Shown: positions 17,301-25,950 of the stretch, in pieces
How the letters are laid out: each line of letters opens with the position of its first letter
Position numbering within the stretch: the first letter of the stretch is position 1
Origin: Phycisphaerales bacterium UBA5793
GTDB lineage: Bacteria > Planctomycetota > Phycisphaerae > Phycisphaerales > UBA5793
DNA: 64,000 nucleotides
Direction of reading: 5' to 3'
NCBI GenBank assembly: GCA_002418285.1
Contig: DIDT01000065.1
Span: 1 to 64,000, forward strand
Position numbers and translations under genes: made by a program
Notes under the pieces: model-generated
Told to the model about the DNA's origin: nothing
Databases searched by the model: none
What the model saw: only the letters and a program-made list of their open reading frames with translations

Positions 17301-17841
17301 CGCCGAGCACATTGACCGTCGACATGCCGGGAATGCGCTCAAAGGCCGTCTTGATGTTGTCGTCCGCAAAATCCTGCAGCGTGCGAACGTCGAAGTTAGC
17401 GTCTTTGGTTTCGAAGATGATCCAGGCGATGTAGTCACGGTTCTGCGGATCCGACGCTTCGATAACCGGCTCGTCAACATCATCGGGATAGCTGGGCACT
17501 TCGCGAAGCTTGTCGGAGGTCTCGCGCAGGGCGGAGTCTTTGTCGGTGCCGACTTCGAATTCGAGCGTGATCTGACCGCTGCTGTCGCGGCTCTGGCTCG
17601 TCATCTTGCGCAGGCCGGCAAGGCCCTTGAGCTTGTCCTCCTGCTTTTCGATGACGTCTTGCTCGACCTCCTGGGGGCTGGCGCCTTCCCAGTGGGTGGA
17701 GACGGTGACGACGGTCGTGTCGACGTTGGGCGTCAGCTGAATGGGAATGGTGTTGAGCGCCAGCACGCCAAAAAGCAGAACGAGCAGCACGCCGACGATG
17801 ACGGCTACCGGCTTTTCGATACTGGCTCGAATGAGGTCCAT
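14353..17841 (-). CDS. RND family efflux pump inner-membrane transporter (HAE1/AcrB-like)
   Basis: 1162 residues with the duplicated RND layout: TM1 at 10-30 (KPVAVIVGVLLVLLFGVLAL), a large periplasmic loop, TM2-6 around 340-500, second loop, and TM8-12 near 935-1110. The TM4 proton-relay segment reads AVGMVVDNSIVVLENIYR, i.e. Asp-Asn rather than the Asp-Asp of AcrB, as in SwrC/YerP-type pumps. The C-terminal ~50 residues are hydrophilic. The adaptor gene lies 67 bases upstream on the same strand, so the pair is an operon. Substrates could be drugs, lipids or metals; none can be read off. Confidence 0.9.
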   Translation of the reverse strand: MDLIRASIEKPVAVIVGVLLVLLFGVLALNTIPIQLTPNVDTTVVTVSTHWEGASPQEVEQDVIEKQEDKLKGLAGLRKMTSQSRDSSGQITLEFEVGTDKDSALRETSDKLREVPSYPDDVDEPVIEASDPQNRDYIAWIIFETKDANFDVRTLQDFADDNIKTAFERIPGMSTVNVLGGFEREVQVRSDPIRLAQHGLTYGNLFDALRRENVDLSAGSVDEGKASITLRTVGRYRTTEDVEQTVISRDAGGPIYVRDVADVVMTYKKPASFVHSKGNTVIAINAQREIGSNVIEVMDGLQAAIVDLNAPGGLLEIQSRKLGLTAPLRLRQVYDQTVYIDQAIGLVTSNIYIGGAIAVITLLLFLRSVRSVGIIALAIPISVIGTFVAMVAMGRNLNVISLAGLAFAVGMVVDNSIVVLENIYRHVEMGATPRQAAYRAPREVWGAVLASTLTTIVVFIPVLFIKEDAGQLFRDIVLAICSAVALSLVVSVTVVPCAAAIWLSFGTGMAKRRNTVSTVPAADEPRGVSGALGRLIYALCGSVLARVAIVTFFAVGSVWGSFALMPPTDYLPKGNRNLVFGMLVPPPGYNLDKQLELGSRVEKEIRPYWEAGELISDPEAYKAALAKLPPVPTFNWATGKPGEPVHPPGIENYFFVAFSGFMFHGGISDDPKRVADIATLFNYATRADVLPGVTGFAFQAPLFRLSGSSGSSIDVEFSGDDIDQVNAAAGVAFNMLNQEFGYGKVQSQPGNFQISAPQVNVVVDRLRAAELGLSTRDVGLAVRALGEGANVGEFRIGGESIDLKVVDRDAIRNGQWLARDVGALSDTPIATSTGQNVPLASVASLVRTTAPQQINHVERQRAVSLEVTPDKDIPLGEAMDKITAMVEGLRQQGQIPETVHTGLAGSADKLTSVRKALLGDGTVMGLLSSRFFLALLINYLLMCVLFESFLYPLVILFSVPLATFGGFLGLRLVHMWTAADPYMPTQNLDILTMLGFVMLLGTVVNNAILIVYQALNFMKGYGESAEDIVEKLSPRKAIAESVRTRLRPIMMTAMTTVGGTIPLVLMPGSGSELYRGLGSVVMGGLLMSTFFTLVLVPLLFSLVIDARIVTTNFFHAALGSWGRPTLHPAGAGAPAKSISPSQVETKEDESASAQNEPQPVAK

Positions 17842-17908
17842 GTGTAATTCCGTCTGAACTTCAGAAGCGCAAGCGACTGCACAAGCGACCGCGGCGCATT
17901 GGTCTTAG

Positions 17909-19087
17909 CTAGTTGGAAGGGGCAACGGCCTGTGGGGTTGCATTCGGCGTCTGGTCGGCATCGTTGCGGACCACGGTAACCTTGGCAGTCGGATAGAGCT
18001 TCTCGTTCCCTTCAGTAACGAGAAGCGTTCCTTCGTTGAGCGAACCGGTCACGACGAAACGATCGATGCCGGCGCTGGAGCGGATGTCGATACTGACCGG
18101 ATAGGCGGCCCCGTCCCGCACGGCGTAGACATAGGGCCCGGTGGGCGACATGAGCACGGCGTCGCGGGAAATCGTCAGTGCTTCATCGAACTCAGCCGAG
18201 GGCACCCAGCCCTTGACGGCCATGCCCGGCTTGAATCGACCTTCGGGATTTTCGAGCGACACCTTGACGGGGTAGGTCCGTGCTCGGGCATCGCCGAGGG
18301 GGACAATCGAGCGGATCGAACCGACGACGGTGTCCTGGAAGGCGGCGGGCAGGATCTCGAGGGACTGGCCGACGCTGAGTTCGGAGACGAGCCACTCGGG
18401 CACGTCCAGTACGGCATCGACCTCGCCAATCTCGACAAGTTCGGCGATGTCGCCGCCGACGCCGACCCACTGTCCGACTTCGGCGTGTTTGACGATGATC
18501 ACGCCGTCGAAGGGTGCAAGGATGGTCTTGTTGTGCAGGCGGCGCTGTGTGAGATTGATTCGCGCCTGGCTGAGGCGCACGGCTTCCTGAGATTGGCGCA
18601 GAGCGGCGTGTTCGGCGAGCGCTTCGCTGCGCTTGTCTTCGACTTCCTTGGGTTTGGCGGCACCCTGCTTGAGCAACTCTTCGAGTGACTTGAGATCGGC
18701 ATCGGCCCATTCGCTTCGGGCGCGGTGCTCGTCGACGCTGGCCATGGACTCGGCCAGTTCGGCCTGCTGTTCAAGCAGAGTAAGTTCGAGAATGGCGGAA
18801 TCGAGCTTGGCCAATATGTCGCCGGTCTTGACGCGATCGCCAGCGTCGACAGGGATACTGAGCACGATGCCGGACTCCTCGGCAGCCACATTCGAGCGGC
18901 GGCGAGGGGCAATCTCTCCGGTGATGCGATGCATGCGGGTCACGGATTCGCGCTTCACGGCATCGACGGCAACGGGTGAAGCCGGCTGAGCCAGGGCGGC
19001 GGGCGCGAAGATGGCACCCACGATCGTCGCCAGAAGCAAACGGTATCCTGCCCGCGACGAACGCGCGGTTGTCGAGAAAACGATCAT
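17909..19087 (-). CDS. RND efflux periplasmic adaptor (membrane fusion protein)
   Basis: 392 residues from ATG 19087 (MIVFSTTARSSRAG), with an N-terminal signal/anchor ending PAALAQP. Order: barrel-sandwich half (GEIAPRRRSNVAAEESGIVLSIPVD ... GDRVKTGDILAKLD), alpha-helical hairpin (~100-180), second lipoyl half (ILAPFDGVIIVKHAEVGQWV), then beta-barrel and membrane-proximal domains. This is the MexA/AcrA architecture that links the inner-membrane pump to an outer-membrane channel. It is the first gene of the pump operon. No TolC-like channel gene is found in the window. Confidence 0.9.
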   Translation of the reverse strand: MIVFSTTARSSRAGYRLLLATIVGAIFAPAALAQPASPVAVDAVKRESVTRMHRITGEIAPRRRSNVAAEESGIVLSIPVDAGDRVKTGDILAKLDSAILELTLLEQQAELAESMASVDEHRARSEWADADLKSLEELLKQGAAKPKEVEDKRSEALAEHAALRQSQEAVRLSQARINLTQRRLHNKTILAPFDGVIIVKHAEVGQWVGVGGDIAELVEIGEVDAVLDVPEWLVSELSVGQSLEILPAAFQDTVVGSIRSIVPLGDARARTYPVKVSLENPEGRFKPGMAVKGWVPSAEFDEALTISRDAVLMSPTGPYVYAVRDGAAYPVSIDIRSSAGIDRFVVTGSLNEGTLLVTEGNEKLYPTAKVTVVRNDADQTPNATPQAVAPSN

Positions 19088-19226
19088 CCAAAATGTCCTC
19101 CGCTGCCGCCGGGGCAGTCGCTGCGTTGGACCCAATCATATGAGGCTCTCCGCAGCGGCAGCCAATCGTCCCGCCAAAAGCCACAACCCACCGGAGAACT
19201 GGCGGGTCGTGGGCTGAATCAGGCTG

Positions 19227-19249
19227 AAAACACCCCTTGGGCGGGGGTG
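19227..19249 (-). terminator. Rho-independent terminator of the 19255-20958 gene
   Basis: Read on the minus strand: CACCCCCGCCCAAGGGGTG hairpin immediately followed by TTTT, 5 bases after the stop codon. Good intrinsic terminator shape. Confidence 0.7.
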
Positions 19250-19254
19250 TCGGG

Positions 19255-20958
19255 TTATTGCACCTGTGTCGCGACCACGTTGCTCACCTGGTTGTATTGC
19301 GCGGCCTGGAACCAGACATTGGCGCCCGGAACGTTGGGAATGCGCAGGGTCCACACCGCGGTCCCCGACGCATCACTGATCGCCACATTCCCCGCCTGAC
19401 GCGGGTTGCGCAGCGAGAGTGTGACGTGCAGCGGCGGCACGTACAGGCTGCTCGTGCCCTGCACGCTGTACGCCAGGAAACACTCGGAACCGGGTTCGAA
19501 GTCAGTCACCGTGAAGGTCGCGGTGCGTCGCGCCACCAGCGGATCGGGATCGATGACCAGTTGCGGCGGAGGCGCGGTCGTGAACTTGGCCGCGCACGAA
19601 TCGGCCCGGGTGCCGGCTCCGAGCAACGACCCGGCGACGACAATGCGCCCGGCATCATCAACATCCACACCGTTCCAGAAGTCGTCGCCATGACCCGGGC
19701 CATCAGTCAGCACTGAATCGAGGAGTTGGCCGGCTGGTGAATACTTGAGCAGATAGGCGTCATCGCCATTGCCGTACCCTTGCCAGCCGTACGCCGCGAC
19801 GACGAGATTCCCGTCGGCGTCAAGGACCATATCCAGACCCCAGTCATCGCCAAAGAATTGGCTGCGGTAGTCGTGGGCCCACGTTCGCGCACCCGCGCTG
19901 TTCCAGTGAACGGTTCCGGCGTCAAATTCGCCGCCCGTGGTCATCGTCGCGCCGGTGACATAAGCACCGCCGGCGTTATCGGGAAGGACAACCCACCCGT
20001 AGTGAAAGCCGTAGTTCCCGCCGTAGCGACCTTCCCACTGGAAGTTGCCGTTGGTGTCGTACTTGGCGCAGGAGTATTCAAAGTCGCCGTTGAGATAGGC
20101 GGAGTCCGAAATGCCGACACCGAATACATTCTCCGCCGAGTCGATCGCGATGGAGTAGAGCGACTCATCGCCGTGATATGCGCCGTCGAAGAGGCGATCC
20201 CAGATGAGATTGCCATTCGTGTCATACTTGAGCAGACCGTAGTCGCGGTTCCCGCTGGGGTTGAAGACATCGCCGCCGACATAGACGTTTCCACCGGGGG
20301 ACACCGCCAGCACCCAGCCGTAGGAGTTGCCGCTGGCGCCGCGATAGGTGCGCGCCCACAACTGGTTTCCGGAATTGGAATACTTGATGGTGACGTATTC
20401 CCAGACGCCGTCTGCGGCGTACTGGTATCCTGCAACGTAGACGCGGCCGGTGGCATCGAGACCGATGGAGCCGATGCCGAATGTCTCGTCGTCGCCGTGT
20501 CCGGGTCCGTCATAGAGGCGCACCCAGGCGAGCTGGCCGTTGGGGTTGTACTTGATGGTGGTCAGGTCGTTATTGCCTGCGGCGTTCAAGGCGGTGCCAA
20601 CGACGAAGATGTTGTTGTTGGCGTCGATGGCGATACTGCCAAAGAACTCGTAGCCGTGCCCGGGTCCGTCGTAGGTGGTGGACCAGAGCAGTTTGCCGGT
20701 CCGATCGTACTTGCGCAGAAGCATGTCGTAATCCGTGGAACCGTCGTAAATCCAGCCCACAGTGACGGCGTTGCCCTCGTGATCGACCTTCACATCGAAG
20801 TCGACTTCTTCCTGTCGCTGACCATTGTCGACTTCAGTTTGCCAGACCTCACGCCATTGCGCGTTGGCTTGGGGCGCGCTCATTGCGACCAGCATCAACG
20901 CGCCGGCGCACACTGACCACTTTCCCATGAAGGGACGACGACTCTCTCTCCTGCACAT
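19255..20958 (-). CDS. Secreted beta-propeller-repeat protein (SBBP-like) with shared C-terminal domain, paralogue A
   Basis: I take ATG 20958 (MCRRESRRPF) as start because the paralogue begins with the matching MSRREKN; the product is then 567 residues with a signal peptide ending QANAQW. Residues ~60-460 contain about eight repeats of the form KYDTNGNLIWDRLFDG plus SIAIDSAENVFGVG, typical of SBBP/NHL-like propellers. The C-terminal ~105 residues (from QLVIDPDPLVARR to VVATQVQ) are the shared beta domain, here 335 bp nearly identical to paralogue B. A role in binding or adhesion outside the cell is inference. Confidence 0.75.
   Translation of the reverse strand: MCRRESRRPFMGKWSVCAGALMLVAMSAPQANAQWREVWQTEVDNGQRQEEVDFDVKVDHEGNAVTVGWIYDGSTDYDMLLRKYDRTGKLLWSTTYDGPGHGYEFFGSIAIDANNNIFVVGTALNAAGNNDLTTIKYNPNGQLAWVRLYDGPGHGDDETFGIGSIGLDATGRVYVAGYQYAADGVWEYVTIKYSNSGNQLWARTYRGASGNSYGWVLAVSPGGNVYVGGDVFNPSGNRDYGLLKYDTNGNLIWDRLFDGAYHGDESLYSIAIDSAENVFGVGISDSAYLNGDFEYSCAKYDTNGNFQWEGRYGGNYGFHYGWVVLPDNAGGAYVTGATMTTGGEFDAGTVHWNSAGARTWAHDYRSQFFGDDWGLDMVLDADGNLVVAAYGWQGYGNGDDAYLLKYSPAGQLLDSVLTDGPGHGDDFWNGVDVDDAGRIVVAGSLLGAGTRADSCAAKFTTAPPPQLVIDPDPLVARRTATFTVTDFEPGSECFLAYSVQGTSSLYVPPLHVTLSLRNPRQAGNVAISDASGTAVWTLRIPNVPGANVWFQAAQYNQVSNVVATQVQ
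19256..19590. repeat. 335-bp near-identical gene tail, copy A
   Basis: Matches 21213-21547 with only two differences by eye (one in each of TGCGC/TACGC and ACATT/ACGTT). It covers the C-terminal domain of paralogue A; the upstream parts of the two genes have diverged far more. Confidence 0.9.
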
Positions 20959-21132
20959 TGTTTTGATTCCTGAATAGGTCGGAGCGAAGGGTCCGCTGTC
21001 GGCATACCCCGCTCCTGTGCCACACACCGAACCCCTCGCCGTGTTCGCGCGGCGAGGCACCCGACGCATGAAGGTACGTCGAAAGGATTGGGAAAGCAAT
21101 GCTCGTACTCGCGCCCCGTGGGAATGAAGAGA

Positions 21133-21167
21133 CGCGATCGCCGAATCCTGTTCATCCGGCGATCGCG
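21133..21167 (-). terminator. Perfect 11-bp hairpin after paralogue B
   Basis: CGCGATCGCCG (21133-21143) pairs with CGGCGATCGCG (21157-21167), with a 13-base loop. It lies 45 bases beyond the stop codon of the 21212-22927 gene. The run after it on the minus strand (TCTCTTCATT) is only moderately T-rich, so terminator is likely but not certain. Confidence 0.55.
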
Positions 21168-21211
21168 GAGCTCTCCAGATTCTCAATCCCCTGAGCGGGG
21201 AGGATCGGAGT

Positions 21212-22927
21212 CTATTGCACCTGTGTCGCGACCACGTTGCTCACCTGGTTGTATTGCGCGGCCTGGAACCAGACATTGGCGCCCGGAACGTTGGGAATAC
21301 GCAGGGTCCACACCGCGGTCCCCGACGCATCACTGATCGCCACGTTCCCCGCCTGACGCGGGTTGCGCAGCGAGAGTGTGACGTGCAGCGGCGGCACGTA
21401 CAGGCTGCTCGTGCCCTGCACGCTGTACGCCAGGAAACACTCGGAACCGGGTTCGAAGTCAGTCACCGTGAAGGTCGCGGTGCGTCGCGCCACCAGCGGA
21501 TCGGGATCGATGACCAGTTGCGGCGGAGGCGCGGTCGTGAACTTGGCGACGTGCGAGTCGGCGCCGGTGCCAAAACCGGTCGTGAAGCCCGCGACGACGG
21601 CTCGGTTGGCGTCGTCGACCGCGACAGCCACGAACCAGTCATCGGCGTGCAACTCGCCATCGTAGTTGACTTCATCGAGGAGTGTTCCTGTCGGGGAGTA
21701 TTTGAGAAGGTAGGCGTTGTTGCCCGCGCCGTGGCCGTTCCAGCCATAGCCCGCGACGAGCACATTCCCATCGAGATCGCGCGTGACGTAGTAACCCCAG
21801 TCGTCGCCGAACCACGATGGATTGCTGTAGATCCTGGCCCACTGGGTCGCGCCGTTGGAATCGAAGTGGACGGTGCCGACGTCGTACTGCCCGCCGCTGC
21901 TCATTGTCGCGCCTGTGACGTAGAGGCCTCCGGCATCATCGGGTTCGCCGACCCACGCGTAGTGGAAGCCGTAGTTGCCGCCATAACGACCCTGCCATTG
22001 GTACGTGCCATCGGAGGTGAATTTGGCGACACAGTATTCGAAGTCGTTATTGAGGTAGAGCGAATCTGAGATGCCGACGAGAAAGACGTTCTCGTTGGCA
22101 TCCACAGCGATGGAGTAGACGGATTCCCAGCCGTGGTAGTTGCTGTCGACCAGCCGGTCCCAGAGCAGGTTTCCATTGGCGTCATACTTGAGTGCGAGGA
22201 AATCCCCGTTGTTATCAAGGTTGTACGCATCGCCGCCGACGTAGACATCGCCGCTGGCCGTCACACTCAGCGCCCAGGCGTAGGTGTTCGGGTACGTTGG
22301 GTTGGCACCGCGATAGCGTTGGACCCACTGTTCATTGCCGGCGTTATCGTACTTGATCGTCACCGCCTCGTAGGCGCTGTCGGCGGCTTGCGAATACCCG
22401 CAAACGTACACGTTATCGCCGGCGTCAAGCGCGATAGCCGGCCAGCCGTAGGACTCGTCGCGTCCACCAAGCGGGCCGTCGTAGTAGTTCTCCCAGAGGA
22501 GTTGCCCGTCGGGCGAGAACTTCAGGGTGACGATGTCGCTGTTTCCATTGGCGTTGTCACCGACACCGGAGGTCAGAATGTTGTCGTTTGCATCGATGAC
22601 CAGCGAGAAGAAACCGTCATACCCGTGGCCCGCGCCGTCGTAGGTGCGCGTCCACAACAGCTTTCCGGTGCGGTCGTACTTGCGCATGAGCATGTCAAAA
22701 TCCGTCGAGGGGTCGACGATCCATCCGACGGTGACGGCGTTGCCCTGGCTGTCGATGGCGATGTCGATGTCAACTTCGGTGAGTCCCTCGCCGGTGTCGG
22801 ATTGAGTGCTCCAGACGTGGCGCCACTGCGCGTTTGCGACCGAGGTTGTGAGTATCACCAGTGCGGCGACGATGGCGGAGCGCCACCGACGTCCCGTTGC
22901 GGGATGGTTCTTCTCTCTCCTGCTCAT
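21212..22927 (-). CDS. Secreted beta-propeller-repeat protein (SBBP-like) with shared C-terminal domain, paralogue B
   Basis: From ATG 22927 (MSRREKNHPATG), with GGAGAA 8 bases upstream, 571 residues with a signal peptide ending TTSVANAQW. The repeat region parallels paralogue A (DFDMLMRKYDRTGKLLW, KYDNAGNEQWVQRY, LLKYSPTGTLLDEV). The tail is the shared C-terminal domain. Even the upstream DNA resembles that of paralogue A (GTGTGGCA..AGGAGCG and GGTACG..GCAATG are in both), so the duplication included the promoter region. clpX lies upstream in the same direction, separated by 223 bases. Confidence 0.75.
   Translation of the reverse strand: MSRREKNHPATGRRWRSAIVAALVILTTSVANAQWRHVWSTQSDTGEGLTEVDIDIAIDSQGNAVTVGWIVDPSTDFDMLMRKYDRTGKLLWTRTYDGAGHGYDGFFSLVIDANDNILTSGVGDNANGNSDIVTLKFSPDGQLLWENYYDGPLGGRDESYGWPAIALDAGDNVYVCGYSQAADSAYEAVTIKYDNAGNEQWVQRYRGANPTYPNTYAWALSVTASGDVYVGGDAYNLDNNGDFLALKYDANGNLLWDRLVDSNYHGWESVYSIAVDANENVFLVGISDSLYLNNDFEYCVAKFTSDGTYQWQGRYGGNYGFHYAWVGEPDDAGGLYVTGATMSSGGQYDVGTVHFDSNGATQWARIYSNPSWFGDDWGYYVTRDLDGNVLVAGYGWNGHGAGNNAYLLKYSPTGTLLDEVNYDGELHADDWFVAVAVDDANRAVVAGFTTGFGTGADSHVAKFTTAPPPQLVIDPDPLVARRTATFTVTDFEPGSECFLAYSVQGTSSLYVPPLHVTLSLRNPRQAGNVAISDASGTAVWTLRIPNVPGANVWFQAAQYNQVSNVVATQVQ
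21213..21547. repeat. 335-bp near-identical gene tail, copy B
   Basis: Partner of 19256-19590; identity stops abruptly at ...GAACTTGGC, after which the two genes diverge. Confidence 0.9.
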
Positions 22928-23150
22928 GATTTGGTTCTCCGACTCTGTCGGAGCGTGGTCAGGCTGCCTCGGCCTGCGCCGCGCTCCTCTGCCACACATC
23001 GAACCTGCCGCCGCGTCCACACGACGGATCTTCAAGGCTCAAGGTACGGCGCAAGATTCCGCAAGGCAATGGGGTATTCGAGGAGACTTCGTGGACGCTG
23101 CTCTGGCGCGGTCGATTCCGGGTTCGGGCGCAAGAAATCCAGTCAGATTC

Positions 23151-24494
<1,344 letters not shown>

Positions 24495-24639
24495 GAACCA
24501 CTTGCCCCTTCTGTGTAACTGCAACCGACCGCGTTGTTTGCCGTGTCACGGCGCAGAGCCTGAGACTTTATCGTCGCGCCAGGGCCTTCTCTTCAACAGT
24601 GGCCGCTGAGGTTGCTTATCAACTTGTCGTCCCCCCGGG

Positions 24640-24930
24640 TCAGGGGCTGTCCGATAGTCCGCTGCGGGCTCCCACGTCCCGCGTAGCTGCTCCAAGTGCG
24701 GCGGTCCGGGCCGCCTGGTATTCCACCTCGGTGAGATCACCACGTTCGCGCATCTCGCGGAGGTCCTGGAGGGTGAAACCCATGGCGGAGGCGTCATCTG
24801 AACCCCTGATCGTCTTGCCTCGCAGGAACCACACCACCAAGGCCGCCCCGGTGATGAGTGCCGCCAGCAGTCCCAGCCAGAAGGCAATTGCGGGCCAGTC
24901 GATTCGCTCAGCCGCGAGTATCACCATCAA
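24640..24930 (-). CDS. Small membrane protein with SHOCT-like C-terminal motif
   Basis: 96 residues: short periplasmic start, one membrane helix at ~13-36 (AIAFWLGLLAALITGAALVV), a basic stop (FLRGK), then a helical segment FTLQDLREMRERGDLTEVEY that resembles the SHOCT motif (short C-terminal domain that mediates oligomer contacts). It is divergent from the 25066 gene and upstream of clpX. Role unknown. Confidence 0.65.
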   Translation of the reverse strand: MMVILAAERIDWPAIAFWLGLLAALITGAALVVWFLRGKTIRGSDDASAMGFTLQDLREMRERGDLTEVEYQAARTAALGAATRDVGARSGLSDSP

Positions 24931-25065
24931 TCAAGTCTAAACTGATGTGGGCAACAAACAAGCGCCGTTATTGATCGAATGCGATTCGGCCGCGATTTCC
25001 TCGCCGCCGCGTAGGATTGGATGTTGGGACCGAGAACTGCGAACCGTCGCCGGCAGGAGCATGAG

Positions 25066-25935
25066 ATGGCACGTGATTTGAGACTTGGAAGTCTGCTGCG
25101 GGCGGGTGCCGTCGCGGTGTTTGGGCTGAGTACGGCTGTGACCTTCGGCCAGGACACGCCGCCAGCCACCCCGCCTGCGGACAAACCGGCTGAGCAAACC
25201 CCAGAGAAGCAGACGCCGCCGCGCTCAATCGAAGAGATTCGCAAAGGGCTGGAGCGTGATGATCCGACAAGTTCCACCACGCGAGTCGAGGCGCCGAAGG
25301 CCAATACGAGTGTTGAGTTTGATCCCCTGCTGCCGCCGCGCGGTCGGTTGTTGCCCGAAGGTTCGTACCTCATGTCGCGAACGGGCATTCTGACTCGCAC
25401 CGAGTCGCTGGGTGTGCTGCACTTCCTCCCCGACCCCGATCCGAATCGGCCCCGTCAGCAGAACCAGGCGATGATGCTCATGCCGGGCCGCGTCACCGAG
25501 CGGATCGAAGCCAACCTGAACGAGGTGACGACAAGCGGTCCGGTCGAGATATCCGGCCGGGTCTATGTGTACGAAGGCCGCAATTACCTCATGCCGACGA
25601 CCAACCCGTTCCGCACGGGGACGACAACGACTTCGAATCGTGCCGGGCTGGTCCGGGAAGGAGCGTTCATCGTATCGCGGCTGGGACGGATCAGCCGATC
25701 CGACACTGGTGGCGAGTGGATGGTCACCTTCGACTCGGATCGCGATGGGCAGATGGACCCGCCGATGGTGCTGCTGCCTTGCCGCCTGCTTGAGCGGCTG
25801 GTGCGTGTGGCGCAATCAGAGGGTGATGCGGCTCGAGTTATCATCTCGGGGCAGGTGTACGCCTGTCGCGACGTGAACTACCTGCTGCCGACCGTCATGC
25901 TGCGGCCGCGGCCAAGCGAGAATCTTTCGCCGTAA
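25066..25935 (+). CDS. Secreted protein with two internal repeats, function unknown
   Basis: From ATG 25066 (MARDLRLGSLL, AGGAG 7 bases upstream) 289 residues with a signal peptide ending VTFGQD and a Pro/Thr-rich linker to ~55. Then two repeats: SYLMSRTGILTRTES...HFLPDPD...MMLMPGRVTERIE...VEISGRVYVYEGRNYLMPT, and FIVSRLGRISRSDT...TFDSDRD...MVLLPCRLLERLV...VIISGQVYACRDVNYLLPT. Each unit is ~85 residues, probably beta-rich, and begins with a switch-like YLMSRTG element. I do not recognise the family; location is likely periplasm. Confidence 0.7.
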   Translation: MARDLRLGSLLRAGAVAVFGLSTAVTFGQDTPPATPPADKPAEQTPEKQTPPRSIEEIRKGLERDDPTSSTTRVEAPKANTSVEFDPLLPPRGRLLPEGSYLMSRTGILTRTESLGVLHFLPDPDPNRPRQQNQAMMLMPGRVTERIEANLNEVTTSGPVEISGRVYVYEGRNYLMPTTNPFRTGTTTTSNRAGLVREGAFIVSRLGRISRSDTGGEWMVTFDSDRDGQMDPPMVLLPCRLLERLVRVAQSEGDAARVIISGQVYACRDVNYLLPTVMLRPRPSENLSP

Positions 25936-25950
25936 GTTTGAGAGATCGCG

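Noticed and set aside
15850..17847. Plus-strand open frame of 665 codons opposite the RND pump
   Set aside because: Antisense shadow with Asp/Gly-rich composition and no domain; the RND frame has complete family motifs.
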